DNA of 64,000 bases, taken from Klebsiella aerogenes. GTDB lineage: Bacteria > Pseudomonadota > Gammaproteobacteria > Enterobacterales > Enterobacteriaceae. This document shows, piece after piece, positions 32,332 through 41,336 of the stretch. The stretch spans positions 4,834,422 to 4,898,421 of the forward strand of contig CP119076.1 in NCBI GenBank assembly GCA_029027985.1. The letters are read 5' to 3'. The notes beneath the pieces were generated by a model that was not told where the DNA came from, made no database searches, and was given only the letters and a program-made list of their open reading frames with translations. The position numbers and the translations under genes were made by a program. How positions within the stretch are numbered: the stretch's first letter is position 1; each line of letters begins with the position of its first letter.

Positions 32332-33594
32332 TCACCGCCACACGCCTTTGGTGTCGATGATATAAGCCTGAGTCACCCTATCGCCGCTGACGGCTTTAAA
32401 TTCTTTGTGGTCGACTAACATCACCAACACATCGGCGCTGGCCAGCGCTTCGTCGAGAGTTGCCAGCGTGCACAGGCCATCAAGTTTCTTCGGTAACGTG
32501 TGAATGTTGGGCTCAACGACTTGAGTCGCGCCGCTATGCCAACGCGCGATCTGCGCGGCGATTTCCATTGCCGGGCTTTCACGCAGGTCGTCAATGTTAG
32601 GTTTAAACGCCAGGCCAAAACAGGCAATCGTCAGTTCGCTGGCGCGTTTATTGCTGGCGTTCAGGCAGTCGGCGACCTGCGCTTTCACCTGATCGATAAC
32701 CCATTCCGGCTTGTGATCGTTCACCTCGCGGGCGGTGCGGATCAGACGCGCCTGCTGCGGGTTTTGCGCCACGATAAACCACGGGTCAACGGCGATGCAG
32801 TGGCCGCCGACACCGGGGCCCGGCTGCAGAATGTTCACACGCGGGTGGCGATTCGCCAGGCGGATCAGTTCCCAAACATTAATCCCCTGATCGGCACAAA
32901 TCAGCGACAGCTCATTAGCAAACGCGATATTAACGTCGCGGAAGCTGTTTTCGGTCAACTTGCACATCTCAGCGGTGCGCGAGTTGGTCACCACGCATTC
33001 GCCTTCCAGGAAAATCTTATACAATTCGCTGGCGCGGGCGGAACAGACCGGCGACATGCCGCCAATCACGCGATCGTTTTTGATGAGCTCGACCATCACC
33101 TGACCCGGCAGCACGCGCTCAGGGCAGTAAGCGATGTTCACGTCCGCCGCTTCGCCAGCCTGCTGCGGGAAACTGAGGTCCGGGCGCATTTCCGCCAGCC
33201 ACTCCGCCATCTGTTCGGTCGCGCCGACTGGCGAGGTGGATTCCAGAATCACCAGCGCCCCTTTCTTCAGGGTGGACGCGATGGATTTGGCGGCAGACTC
33301 CACAAAGACCATATCCGGCTCATGCCCGCCTTTGAACGGCGTCGGCACAGCAATCAGGTAAGCATCAGATTCCACCGGCACGGTGGTGGCGCTTAAATAC
33401 CCCTGCTCAACCGCGGTTTTCACCACGCTGGCTAGCTCTGGTTCGACGATATGAATCTCACCACGGTTAATGGTATCAACGGCGTGTTGATTAATGTCCA
33501 CGCCAACCACCCGCCGTTGCCGGGAAGCAAATGCGGCAGCGGTTGGCAGACCAATATACCCAAGGCCAATCACTGAAATGGTAGAAAAACTCAT
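32332..33594 (-). CDS. wecC: UDP-ManNAc dehydrogenase WecC
   Basis: 420 residues, as in E. coli. It oxidises UDP-ManNAc to UDP-ManNAcA with NAD. The N-terminal Rossmann motif is ISVIGLGYIGLPTAAAFA and the catalytic Cys lies in GPGVGGHCIAVDPWF. NSFRDVNIAFANELS is the central family motif. The ATG overlaps the stop of the wecB remnant (ATGA), so the ancient wecB-wecC coupling is kept. Intact despite loss of the local source of its substrate. Confidence 0.95.
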   Translation of the reverse strand: MSFSTISVIGLGYIGLPTAAAFASRQRRVVGVDINQHAVDTINRGEIHIVEPELASVVKTAVEQGYLSATTVPVESDAYLIAVPTPFKGGHEPDMVFVESAAKSIASTLKKGALVILESTSPVGATEQMAEWLAEMRPDLSFPQQAGEAADVNIAYCPERVLPGQVMVELIKNDRVIGGMSPVCSARASELYKIFLEGECVVTNSRTAEMCKLTENSFRDVNIAFANELSLICADQGINVWELIRLANRHPRVNILQPGPGVGGHCIAVDPWFIVAQNPQQARLIRTAREVNDHKPEWVIDQVKAQVADCLNASNKRASELTIACFGLAFKPNIDDLRESPAMEIAAQIARWHSGATQVVEPNIHTLPKKLDGLCTLATLDEALASADVLVMLVDHKEFKAVSGDRVTQAYIIDTKGVWR

Positions 33595-33677
33595 AACGTT
33601 ACCTGATTATTTTTAAGAGCGGATAAAATACGTTTGGTGGTCTCTGGTCTCACGCCAAATACAGTCAGTACTTTCAC
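33591..33677 (-). pseudogene. wecB: wecB (UDP-GlcNAc 2-epimerase) remnant, in-frame internal deletion
   Basis: A GTG-initiated 28-codon frame precedes wecC exactly where wecB should be. Its first twelve residues, MKVLTVFGVRPE, match the WecB N-terminus (MKVLTVFGTRPE in E. coli), and its last part, RILSALKNNQVTL, matches the WecB C-terminus (RILEALKNNRISL). About 345 central codons are missing, including the whole active site, so no epimerase can be made. The frame is preserved through the junction and its stop still overlaps the wecC ATG. Recognition of both ends rests on recalled E. coli WecB. Confidence 0.88.
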
Positions 33678-33733
33678 ATCGATTCTCTTCGATTAGGTGA
33701 TGAAGGCGCAGAGCGCTTCATCACGGGCCTCAT

Positions 33734-34780
33734 TCATTGGACACGACGACGTGCTAACGCAACGCCTGCGCCGATGAGCGCGCCCACAATCCCCCACATC
33801 ACCATCAGAAAGACCCGTCGCGGGCTATCGCGTTTTACAGGTTCTTCCGGTGTACGCAAATATCTGTAAGTCTGAAAACGCGGATCAAGCGTTGGACCAA
33901 CATTTAGCGTGTTCAGCATGGCGCGGTTCTGGTCATAGTCGAGATCGAATTCGGGTCCCACAGCCTGCAGATTTTCCAGCCGTGCCTGTAGCATTGGCCG
34001 CCCGAGTAAGAAGAGTTCGGAGGCTGGCAGCTGTTCCGCCGGGACATCAGTCTCGCTACGGGAAATATTATGCTGCTGGGCGATTTTCAACGCCTGCTCC
34101 ACGCTCTGGACGCGGCGGTTGTAGATCTCGCTCGCCACCTCTTCCTGACGCTTCACCTGCGCTTTCATCTGCACAGTACGCGCCGCCCAGGCCCCCTTCA
34201 GTTCGTCGTTAAGATGACCTGCCGCACGCTGGCTGGCAAAAGCGACGTACTGGCGCAGCAGATTATTGGCGTCCGGCGCGGTTTCCGCCGTTAGCTTGAT
34301 GCTGTCATTGACGCTTTTCACGGGATCGCCGGGAATAAACAGAATGTCGTTAATCAGATCGTCAAGCATCGCGGCATCCGCGCGCGAGTTGCCCGACTGG
34401 CGTTGCTTGTAGTAATCAGTCTGCAACCAGAAGTCACGGCGGGTATCCCATGACGCCTGCTGCATAATGAACTCTTTGTACGCTTCATCCATGGCGGAAG
34501 GCTGATCTACCGAAGCCAGGTTGGCCTTGATATCCAGGTTACGTAAGAACTGCTGCTGCGAATAATATCCGCCCAGCATATTGACGGTTGGTCGGTCGGT
34601 AATCGCCGTCGCGCTCCACTCCTGGCGAGCAAAAAAGGAATAAATAAGAACGATCAGCGCGAATAACACGGCGATGCCGGCTATCCAGCCTTTTCCTGCC
34701 CATAAGGCGCGAAACAGCCCGCGAATATCCAGTTCGTTCTCAACGTTCACTGCTTGTGCTCCCGGTAATGGTTGAGTCAT
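33734..34780 (-). CDS. wzzE: ECA chain-length regulator WzzE
   Basis: 348 residues from the ATG at 34778-34780 (MTQPLPGAQAVNVENELD); a GTG immediately before it is also possible. Polysaccharide copolymerase (Wzz) family. It has two membrane segments (about 32-52 and 322-342) with a long periplasmic coiled-coil domain between them, and the P/G-rich second helix has PRRVFLMVMWGIVGALIGAGVAL. It sets ECA chain length and helps make cyclic ECA. Ten bases after wecA. Confidence 0.94.
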   Translation of the reverse strand: MTQPLPGAQAVNVENELDIRGLFRALWAGKGWIAGIAVLFALIVLIYSFFARQEWSATAITDRPTVNMLGGYYSQQQFLRNLDIKANLASVDQPSAMDEAYKEFIMQQASWDTRRDFWLQTDYYKQRQSGNSRADAAMLDDLINDILFIPGDPVKSVNDSIKLTAETAPDANNLLRQYVAFASQRAAGHLNDELKGAWAARTVQMKAQVKRQEEVASEIYNRRVQSVEQALKIAQQHNISRSETDVPAEQLPASELFLLGRPMLQARLENLQAVGPEFDLDYDQNRAMLNTLNVGPTLDPRFQTYRYLRTPEEPVKRDSPRRVFLMVMWGIVGALIGAGVALARRRVQ

Positions 34781-34793
34781 CACTTCCCCAGTT

Positions 34794-35897
34794 TTACTTG
34801 GTTAAATTTGGATTATTGCCGCTGTGTCGCCGAATTCTGCGTCTAATGCGCTTTACCAGGCGCGCCACTTTCCATGCGCGCTTAATGCAGTAGCCATAAA
34901 GTAAAAAAGCAAACAAAAAGAGTATTAACATCACCCATTCAGGAACAATACGGGTGTATTCCGCCACCACGCCAACCAGCGCCAGTAAAGCGGCAGCCAG
35001 CGTAATCAGGACAAAAGCCTGCCGGGAAGTAAACCCGGCACGCATGATCAAATGATGAATATGCTGACGGTCAGGGGAGAATGGGCTCATGCCTTTTCTC
35101 AGGCGACGATACATAATCGCCACCATATCCATCAACGGAATCGCGATAATCCACAGCGCGGTAACCGGGCTGATAGGATGCGTCTTACCCTGCGTCGTCT
35201 CCAACAGGATCCAGATAATGGTGAAGCCAATCATGGTGCTGCCGGCATCACCCATAAACACTTTATAACGACGACCGAGCGCGCCGAGGTTAAGTAAAAT
35301 ATAAGGCAGAATGGCGGCGATCATCGCAAAACACCACATAGCCAGGCTGTACTGGCCATCGAACCACAAGATGATGCCTGTTGCCGCGAAAGAGACGGAA
35401 GATAACCCGCCGAGCAGGCCGTCGATGCCATCCACCATATTGAAGGCGTTGATTGCCGCCCAAACGGCGAAAAGCGTGAGGAAAAAGCCAAAGGGGCCGA
35501 GCACCAGCTCCCATGAGCCGAAAATATAGCCAAGGCTGCTGAGATGCAGATTCCCTGCCGTCATCATGATAACGGCTATCGCGGCCTGAATGACCGCGCG
35601 AATTTTGACACTGATATCAAAACGGTCATCCAACGCTCCGACCAACACCAGCACGCCAGCGCAAGCCAGATACAGCGTGGCATGAGGGATATAATAATCC
35701 GCGATGGCAAAGGTAAAACAAATACCGGCATAAACTGAGATACCACCAACTAACGGAATCAAACCCTGATGCCGTTTCCGATAGTTTGGCTTATCCACCA
35801 ACCCAATTTTTTTTGCTACTTTGCGGGCAACAAATATAAAAAGGGTCGTGAATAAGAAAACACTGATTAATTCAGTAATAGCAGTGAGTAAATTCAC
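34794..35897 (-). CDS. wecA: UDP-GlcNAc:undecaprenyl-phosphate GlcNAc-1-phosphate transferase WecA
   Basis: 367 residues with about eleven membrane helices. It starts ECA (and many O-antigens) by placing GlcNAc-1-P on undecaprenyl phosphate. Conserved cytoplasmic motifs are LVGALDDRFDI, FNMVDGIDGLLGG, VFMGDAGSTMIGF and the basic His loop SPDRQHIHHLIMRAG. First gene of the ECA operon, downstream of rho on the same strand. No ops/JUMPstart element was noticed upstream. Confidence 0.95.
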   Translation of the reverse strand: MNLLTAITELISVFLFTTLFIFVARKVAKKIGLVDKPNYRKRHQGLIPLVGGISVYAGICFTFAIADYYIPHATLYLACAGVLVLVGALDDRFDISVKIRAVIQAAIAVIMMTAGNLHLSSLGYIFGSWELVLGPFGFFLTLFAVWAAINAFNMVDGIDGLLGGLSSVSFAATGIILWFDGQYSLAMWCFAMIAAILPYILLNLGALGRRYKVFMGDAGSTMIGFTIIWILLETTQGKTHPISPVTALWIIAIPLMDMVAIMYRRLRKGMSPFSPDRQHIHHLIMRAGFTSRQAFVLITLAAALLALVGVVAEYTRIVPEWVMLILFLFAFLLYGYCIKRAWKVARLVKRIRRRIRRHSGNNPNLTK

Positions 35898-36093
35898 AAC
35901 ACATGTGCTCTCAGCATAGTTAATCCGGGGAGTATAACGACGATGTCTCCACTCCTGAAGGGGAAAAGCAGAACATTACAAATTTATTGTATATATTTTA
36001 GACTGTTAAAGTCCTTTCCGCTCTACCTGCCACACATATCATACGGCAACGCTGGCGGCGCTTTTCCCTACTGGATCATACAAAGCTACAAAA

Positions 36094-36125
36094 CAAAACG
36101 CCACGCAATCGCGTGGCGTTTTTTC
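36094..36125 (-). terminator. Terminator of rho
   Basis: ACGCCACGC (36098-36106) pairs with GCGTGGCGT (36111-36119) around AATC. The T-tract is TTTTGTTTTG on the complement and TTTTTT on the plus strand, so it can work both ways. It separates rho from the wecA operon promoter region. Confidence 0.85.
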
Positions 36126-36138
36126 GGCGTATTCCGTC

Positions 36139-37398
36139 TTACGAGCGCTTCATCATGTCGAAGAAGTCATCGTTAGTTTTGGTCATCGCCAGTTTATTAA
36201 TGAGGAATTCCATCGCGTCGATTTCACCCATTGGATGGATGATTTTACGCAGGATCCACATTTTCTGCAGCTCTTCCTGGGTGGTCAGCAGCTCTTCTTT
36301 ACGGGTACCGGAACGGTTGTAGTCGATAGCCGGGAAGACGCGTTTTTCCGCAATCTTACGCGAGAGATGCAGTTCCATGTTACCGGTACCTTTGAACTCT
36401 TCGTAGATAACTTCATCCATTTTAGAGCCGGTATCGATAAGCGCAGTAGCGATGATAGTCAGGCTGCCGCCCTCTTCCACGTTACGCGCCGCGCCAAAGA
36501 AGCGCTTCGGACGGTGCAGGGCATTCGCATCCACACCACCGGTCAGGACTTTACCGGAAGCCGGAACCACGGTGTTATAGGCACGAGCCAGACGGGTAAT
36601 GGAGTCGAGCAGAATAATAACGTCTTTTTTGTGCTCAACCAGACGCTTCGCCTTCTCGATAACCATCTCAGCGACCTGAACGTGACGAGATGCCGGTTCG
36701 TCGAAGGTAGAAGCGACAACTTCACCTTTAACCAGACGCTGCATCTCGGTCACTTCTTCCGGACGTTCGTCGATCAACAGAACCATCAGCACGCAGTCAG
36801 GGTGGTTGTAAGCGATGCTCTGCGCGATGTTCTGCAGCAGCATGGTTTTACCGGCTTTCGGCGGTGCGACGATCAGGCCACGCTGTCCGCGGCCAATCGG
36901 CGAAGCCAGATCCAGAACGCGAGCGGTTAAGTCTTCGGTAGAACCGTTACCGCGTTCCATACGCAGACGTGAATTCGCGTGCAGCGGCGTTAAGTTCTCG
37001 AACAGAATCTTGTTACGCGCGTTTTCAGGCTTGTCGTAGTTAACCTCATTAACTTTCAGCAGCGCAAAGTAACGTTCACCCTCTTTAGGAGGACGAATCT
37101 TACCGGAAATGGTGTCACCAGTGCGGAGGTTGAAGCGGCGGATTTGGCTGGGGGATACATAGATGTCGTCTGGACCGGCGAGGTAGGAGCTATCTGCTGA
37201 GCGGAGGAATCCAAATCCATCCTGCAGTATCTCCAGTACGCCATCGCCAAAGATATCTTCGCCACTCTTCGAATGCTGCTTGAGGATGGCAAAAATAATA
37301 TCCTGCTTACGCATACGGGCCAGGTTTTCCAGCCCCATATTTTCGCCGAGAGTAATCAGCTCAGAAACCGGCGTATTCTTTAATTCGGTAAGATTCAT
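36139..37398 (-). CDS. rho: Transcription termination factor Rho
   Basis: 419 residues from [15 protein letters not shown] (ATG 37396-37398), identical in length to E. coli Rho. It is a hexameric RNA-dependent ATPase that ends transcription. The N-terminal RNA-binding domain has [25 protein letters not shown] (written here as family motif), Walker A is [10 protein letters not shown], Walker [12 protein letters not shown], and the Q/R loops follow. The open frame continues 76 codons upstream without a stop, through the rhoL leader region. The conserved start is kept because the upstream part has no resemblance to Rho. Confidence 0.97.
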   Translation of the reverse strand: MNLTELKNTPVSELITLGENMGLENLARMRKQDIIFAILKQHSKSGEDIFGDGVLEILQDGFGFLRSADSSYLAGPDDIYVSPSQIRRFNLRTGDTISGKIRPPKEGERYFALLKVNEVNYDKPENARNKILFENLTPLHANSRLRMERGNGSTEDLTARVLDLASPIGRGQRGLIVAPPKAGKTMLLQNIAQSIAYNHPDCVLMVLLIDERPEEVTEMQRLVKGEVVASTFDEPASRHVQVAEMVIEKAKRLVEHKKDVIILLDSITRLARAYNTVVPASGKVLTGGVDANALHRPKRFFGAARNVEEGGSLTIIATALIDTGSKMDEVIYEEFKGTGNMELHLSRKIAEKRVFPAIDYNRSGTRKEELLTTQEELQKMWILRKIIHPMGEIDAMEFLINKLAMTKTNDDFFDMMKRS

Positions 37399-37484
37399 AG
37401 TGGTGTGGGTTCTTAAACTCGGGGTAAATCTCGAACTTAATGTTGTGAATGGTATGGCAGGAACATCCATGCCTGTTAGCGGCT

Positions 37485-37587
37485 TCATCTCGTGTCTGTA
37501 CGTTGCCTGGTCACAGGAAAGAACGCAGAACTGAAACGACAAGACGGAATTGAGTGATAAGCCCGGAATTATTAGCCTCACGCGCAT
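37485..37587 (-). pseudogene. rhoL: rho operon leader peptide gene rhoL, +1 frameshift
   Basis: The E. coli leader peptide RhoL has 33 codons. Here an ATG (37585-37587) starts [13 protein letters not shown], aligning to MRSEQISGSSLN, but the downstream RhoL-like part is in another frame. That part reads [21 protein letters not shown], and its TGA is at 37485-37487. The span is 103 bases against the expected 102, i.e. one extra base, most simply a T in CACTCAATTCCG (near 37549-37551). Translation from the ATG now misses the leader stop and stays open into rho. Comparison rests on recalled E. coli RhoL. Confidence 0.7.
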
Positions 37588-37730
37588 AGTCTGCGGGACG
37601 CTTTGGGTAAAACAAGATTCAAACAATAGGTATGTTTAAAACGAAGTCTGGAATTAACTTAGCACGACTCAGGCCGGGCGTCCAGAGTTCCACAAAAAAT
37701 AGGAATCCGGACGCCGGAATGGCAAACCGA

Positions 37731-38060
37731 TTACGCCAGGTTGGCGTCGAGGAACTCTTTCAGTTGGCCTTTAGACAGTGCGCCGACTTTAGTCGCCGCC
37801 ACTTCGCCGTTCTTGAACAGCAGCAGAGTCGGGATACCACGGATGCCGTATTTCGGCGCCGTGCCCGGGTTCTGATCGATGTTCAGTTTAGCCACGGTCA
37901 GTTTGCCCTGATACTCTTCAGCGATCTCATCCAGAATCGGGGCGATCATTTTGCACGGACCACACCACTCTGCCCAGAAATCGACGAGGGTCAGCCCGTC
38001 AGCCTTGAGTACGTCCGTGTCAAAACTGTCGTCAGTCAGGTGAATAATTTTATCGCTCAT
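37731..38060 (-). CDS. trxA: Thioredoxin 1
   Basis: 109 residues from [15 protein letters not shown] (ATG 38058-38060); four more in-frame codons upstream are not conserved. The redox-active site is [14 protein letters not shown], with the Cys pair at about 33 and 36. It is the general cytoplasmic disulfide reductase and a donor for ribonucleotide reductase. Near-identical to E. coli. Upstream of rho on the same strand, divergent from rhlB. Confidence 0.97.
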   Translation of the reverse strand: MSDKIIHLTDDSFDTDVLKADGLTLVDFWAEWCGPCKMIAPILDEIAEEYQGKLTVAKLNIDQNPGTAPKYGIRGIPTLLLFKNGEVAATKVGALSKGQLKEFLDANLA

Positions 38061-38403
38061 ATATAACTCCACAGGAATAAGCCTGGTGTGTTGGTGTCGC
38101 GGCCATCAACGACGTGTCGATGCTACGTTATGCACGCTATTCTTCAGGATGCCTCTTTTATAAGCTACCTGCGCACAGGGATCCACCATGGACCACATGC
38201 ACAGATGCTTAAGCGCACTGTCTGCAAATCTGCTTGCGGCAGATTTATCGCCCCCGTTGCGCTTAGTAGTCTAAGCTTTCCGGGATTCATTCAGTAGCCG
38301 GAGACGCACCTTGAATAATTTCGTATATAGCCAACGAAAGGTTGACGTTATTTCACCGGATACGCTTTCTTAATGCAATAGTTAGCTGATATTCTACCAC
38401 ACT
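38061..38403. promoter_or_regulatory. trxA-rhlB divergent intergenic region
   Basis: About 340 bases without a convincing gene. It must hold the trxA promoter (complement) and the rhlB promoter (plus). Individual -10/-35 pairs could not be assigned with confidence, and no conserved small ORF or RNA is recognised. Confidence 0.4.
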
Positions 38404-39669
38404 ATGAGCAAAACACATTTGACAGAACAGAAGTTTTCCGACTTCGCCCTGCACCCGGCAGTTGTCGAAGCCCTTGAAAAGAAAGGGTTTCATAATTGCA
38501 CACCCATTCAGGCCCTCGCCCTTCCGCTGACGCTGGAAGGCCGCGATGTCGCCGGGCAGGCGCAAACCGGTACCGGTAAAACGATGGCGTTTCTGACGTC
38601 AACGTTTCATTATCTTCTCTCTCACCCGGCCATCGCAGACCGCCAGGTTAACCAACCGCGCGCGCTGATCATGGCGCCGACGCGCGAACTGGCGGTACAG
38701 ATTCACGCTGATGCCGAGCCACTGGCAGAAGCGACCGGCCTGAAGCTGGGTCTGGCTTATGGCGGCGACGGCTACGATAAACAGCTGAAAGTGCTGGAAA
38801 GCGGCGTCGATATTCTGATCGGCACCACCGGTCGCCTGATCGATTACGCAAAACAGAACCACATTAACCTCGGCGCCATTCAGGTTGTCGTGCTGGACGA
38901 AGCCGATCGCATGTACGATCTCGGCTTTATTAAAGACATCCGCTGGCTGTTCCGCCGTATGCCGCCGGCCACTCAGCGCCTGAACATGCTGTTCTCCGCA
39001 ACCTTGTCCTACCGCGTTCGCGAACTGGCGTTCGAACAAATGAACAACGCCGAATACGTCGAAGTCGAACCGGAACAGAAAACCGGCCACCGCATTAAAG
39101 AAGAGCTGTTCTATCCTTCCAACGAAGAAAAAATGCGCCTGCTGCAGACGCTGCTGGAAGAAGAATGGCCAGACCGCGCTATCGTTTTCGCCAACACCAA
39201 GCATCGCTGTGAAGATATCTGGGGTCATCTGGCGGCAGACGGTCATCGCGTAGGCCTGTTGACCGGTGACGTGGCGCAGAAAAAACGCCTGCGTATTCTC
39301 GAAGAGTTCACCCGCGGCGATCTCGACATTCTGGTTGCGACTGACGTTGCCGCCCGCGGCCTGCACATCCCGGCCGTTACCCACGTCTTTAACTATGACC
39401 TGCCGGACGACTGCGAAGACTACGTCCACCGCATCGGCCGTACCGGTCGCGCGGGCGCCAGCGGGCACTCCATCAGTCTGGCCTGCGAAGAGTACGCGCT
39501 GAACTTACCGGCAATCGAAACCTATATCGGCCATTCGATCCCAGTCAGCAAGTACAATCCAGATGCACTGATGACCGATCTGCCGAAGCCGCTGCGCCTG
39601 ACGCGCACCCGCCCGGGTAATGGTCCGCGCCGTAACGGCCCGCCTCGTAATCGTCGTCGTTCAGGTTAA
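38404..39669 (+). CDS. rhlB: DEAD-box RNA helicase RhlB
   Basis: 421 residues, the E. coli length. It is the degradosome RNA helicase that binds RNase E. Motifs in order: Q motif [14 protein letters not shown], Walker [19 protein letters not shown] ([13 protein letters not shown]), SAT, and [13 protein letters not shown]. The tail is Arg/Pro-rich ([19 protein letters not shown]) and is the likely RNase E/RNA-binding extension. Divergent from trxA, followed by gppA about 115 bases downstream. Confidence 0.96.
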   Translation: MSKTHLTEQKFSDFALHPAVVEALEKKGFHNCTPIQALALPLTLEGRDVAGQAQTGTGKTMAFLTSTFHYLLSHPAIADRQVNQPRALIMAPTRELAVQIHADAEPLAEATGLKLGLAYGGDGYDKQLKVLESGVDILIGTTGRLIDYAKQNHINLGAIQVVVLDEADRMYDLGFIKDIRWLFRRMPPATQRLNMLFSATLSYRVRELAFEQMNNAEYVEVEPEQKTGHRIKEELFYPSNEEKMRLLQTLLEEEWPDRAIVFANTKHRCEDIWGHLAADGHRVGLLTGDVAQKKRLRILEEFTRGDLDILVATDVAARGLHIPAVTHVFNYDLPDDCEDYVHRIGRTGRAGASGHSISLACEEYALNLPAIETYIGHSIPVSKYNPDALMTDLPKPLRLTRTRPGNGPRRNGPPRNRRRSG

Positions 39670-39785
39670 ACATCTATGTCATACGCTAAATCTTTCAGGA
39701 TGCGCCCGGGAGTCAATCCCAGGCAACGCGCTCAGATAAGTGGATCGGGCGCCAGCGCCCAGTCGACACAGGAGCGGCCTGAAAG

Positions 39786-41294
39786 ATGAAGAGTATGAGC
39801 TCCACCTCGCTATATGCCGCCATCGACCTTGGTTCCAATAGTTTTCATATGTTGGTGGTGCGCGAGGTGGCGGGCAGCATCCAGACCCTGAGCCGCATCA
39901 AGCGCAAGGTCCGTCTGGCCGCCGGCCTGAATAACGACAACGCGCTGTCTGCAGAAGCGATGGAGCGTGGCTGGCAATGCTTGCGCCTGTTTGCTGAACG
40001 TTTGCAGGATATCCCTCCGGCGCAAATTCGCGTCGTCGCTACCGCTACGCTGCGTCTGGCGGTTAATGCCGGCGAGTTTCTGGCGAAAGCGCAGAAAATC
40101 CTCGGTTGCCCCGTCCAGGTGATCAGCGGCGAAGAAGAAGCGCGCCTGATCTATCAAGGCGTAGCGCATACCACCGGCGGCGCCGATCAGCGCCTGGTCG
40201 TGGATATCGGCGGCGCCAGCACCGAACTGGTAACCGGCACCGGCGCGCAAACCACCTCGCTTTTCAGTCTGTCGATGGGCTGCGTCACCTGGCTTGAGCG
40301 GTATTTCGCCGACCGTAGTCTGACCAAAGAAAACTTCGATCTCGCCGAAGCCGCGGCGCGCGATGTACTGCGCCCAATCGCCGATGTCCTGCGTTATCAC
40401 GGCTGGAAAGTGTGCGTCGGCGCATCCGGTACCGTACAGGCGCTGCAGGAAATTATGATGGCGCAAGGAATGGATGAACGTATCACCCTGACCAAGCTGC
40501 AGCAGCTTAAGCAGCGCGCCATTCAATGCGGCCGTCTCGAAGAACTGGAAATCGAAGGGTTAACGCTCGAACGCGCATTGGTATTTCCGAGCGGGCTCGC
40601 CATTCTGATCGCTATCTTCAGCGAATTGAATATTCAGTGCATGACCCTGGCGGGCGGCGCATTACGCGAAGGCCTGGTTTACGGCATGCTGCATCTCTCC
40701 GTCGATCAGGATATCCGCAGCCGTACGCTGCGCAATATTCAGCGCCGCTTTATGATCGACACCGAACAGGCGCAACGGGTGGCCAATCTTGCCACCCAGT
40801 TGGTCGATCAGTTGGATAATAACTGGCTGCTGGATCCGCTAAGCCGTGATTTACTCATCAGCGCCTGCGCGCTGCATGAAATCGGGCTGAGCGTTGATTT
40901 CAAACGCGCGCCACAGCATGCGGCCTATCTGGTGAATAACCTCGACCTGCCCGGCTTTACCCCGGCGCAGAAAAAGCTTATCGCCACGCTGCTGCTTAAC
41001 CAGACCAACGCCATCGACCTTTCTTCACTCCATCAGCAAAACGCGGTACCGCCGCGCATTGCCGAACATTTATGCCGTCTGCTACGGCTGGCGATTCTGT
41101 TTGCCAGCCGCCGTCGCGACGATCTCCTGCCGACAATTCAGCTCGCCGCGGACGATGAAAAGCTGACGCTGACGCTGCCGGATGACTGGCTGGAGGAACA
41201 TCCGCTGGGCCGGGAAATGGTCGAGCAAGAGTGTCAGTGGCAAAGTTATGTTCACTGGGCGCTACTGCTCAACAATGGCGATGCGGCAAGGTAG
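39786..41294 (+). CDS. gppA: Guanosine-5'-triphosphate,3'-diphosphate pyrophosphatase (exopolyphosphatase family)
   Basis: 502 residues, slightly longer than E. coli GppA (about 494). It hydrolyses pppGpp to ppGpp and can act on polyphosphate. The ASKHA-fold phosphate loops are [16 protein letters not shown] at the N-terminus and [15 protein letters not shown] near residue 140; the C-terminal half is HD-like. The ATG at 39786 is preferred (AGGAG about eleven bases upstream); an ATG three codons later is possible. Convergent with rep. Confidence 0.94.
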   Translation: MKSMSSTSLYAAIDLGSNSFHMLVVREVAGSIQTLSRIKRKVRLAAGLNNDNALSAEAMERGWQCLRLFAERLQDIPPAQIRVVATATLRLAVNAGEFLAKAQKILGCPVQVISGEEEARLIYQGVAHTTGGADQRLVVDIGGASTELVTGTGAQTTSLFSLSMGCVTWLERYFADRSLTKENFDLAEAAARDVLRPIADVLRYHGWKVCVGASGTVQALQEIMMAQGMDERITLTKLQQLKQRAIQCGRLEELEIEGLTLERALVFPSGLAILIAIFSELNIQCMTLAGGALREGLVYGMLHLSVDQDIRSRTLRNIQRRFMIDTEQAQRVANLATQLVDQLDNNWLLDPLSRDLLISACALHEIGLSVDFKRAPQHAAYLVNNLDLPGFTPAQKKLIATLLLNQTNAIDLSSLHQQNAVPPRIAEHLCRLLRLAILFASRRRDDLLPTIQLAADDEKLTLTLPDDWLEEHPLGREMVEQECQWQSYVHWALLLNNGDAAR

Positions 41295-41319
41295 CCCCCG
41301 CCGGGTCATATATATCGCC

Positions 41320-41336
41320 AAAGGGATTAACCCTTT
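41320..41336. terminator. Bidirectional terminator between gppA and rep
   Basis: AAAGGG (41320-41325) pairs with CCCTTT (41331-41336) with T-runs on both strands. It overlaps the rep stop codon. Confidence 0.6.

Noticed and set aside
35898-36093. ops/JUMPstart (RfaH) element before the ECA operon
   Set aside because: No GGCGGTAG was seen upstream of wecA on its strand.
37399-37626. 495-residue Rho with a new N-terminal domain as the main product
   Set aside because: The extension aligns to the rhoL leader region, not to a domain; the conserved Rho start at 37398 is present. Kept only as a finding about the leader frame.
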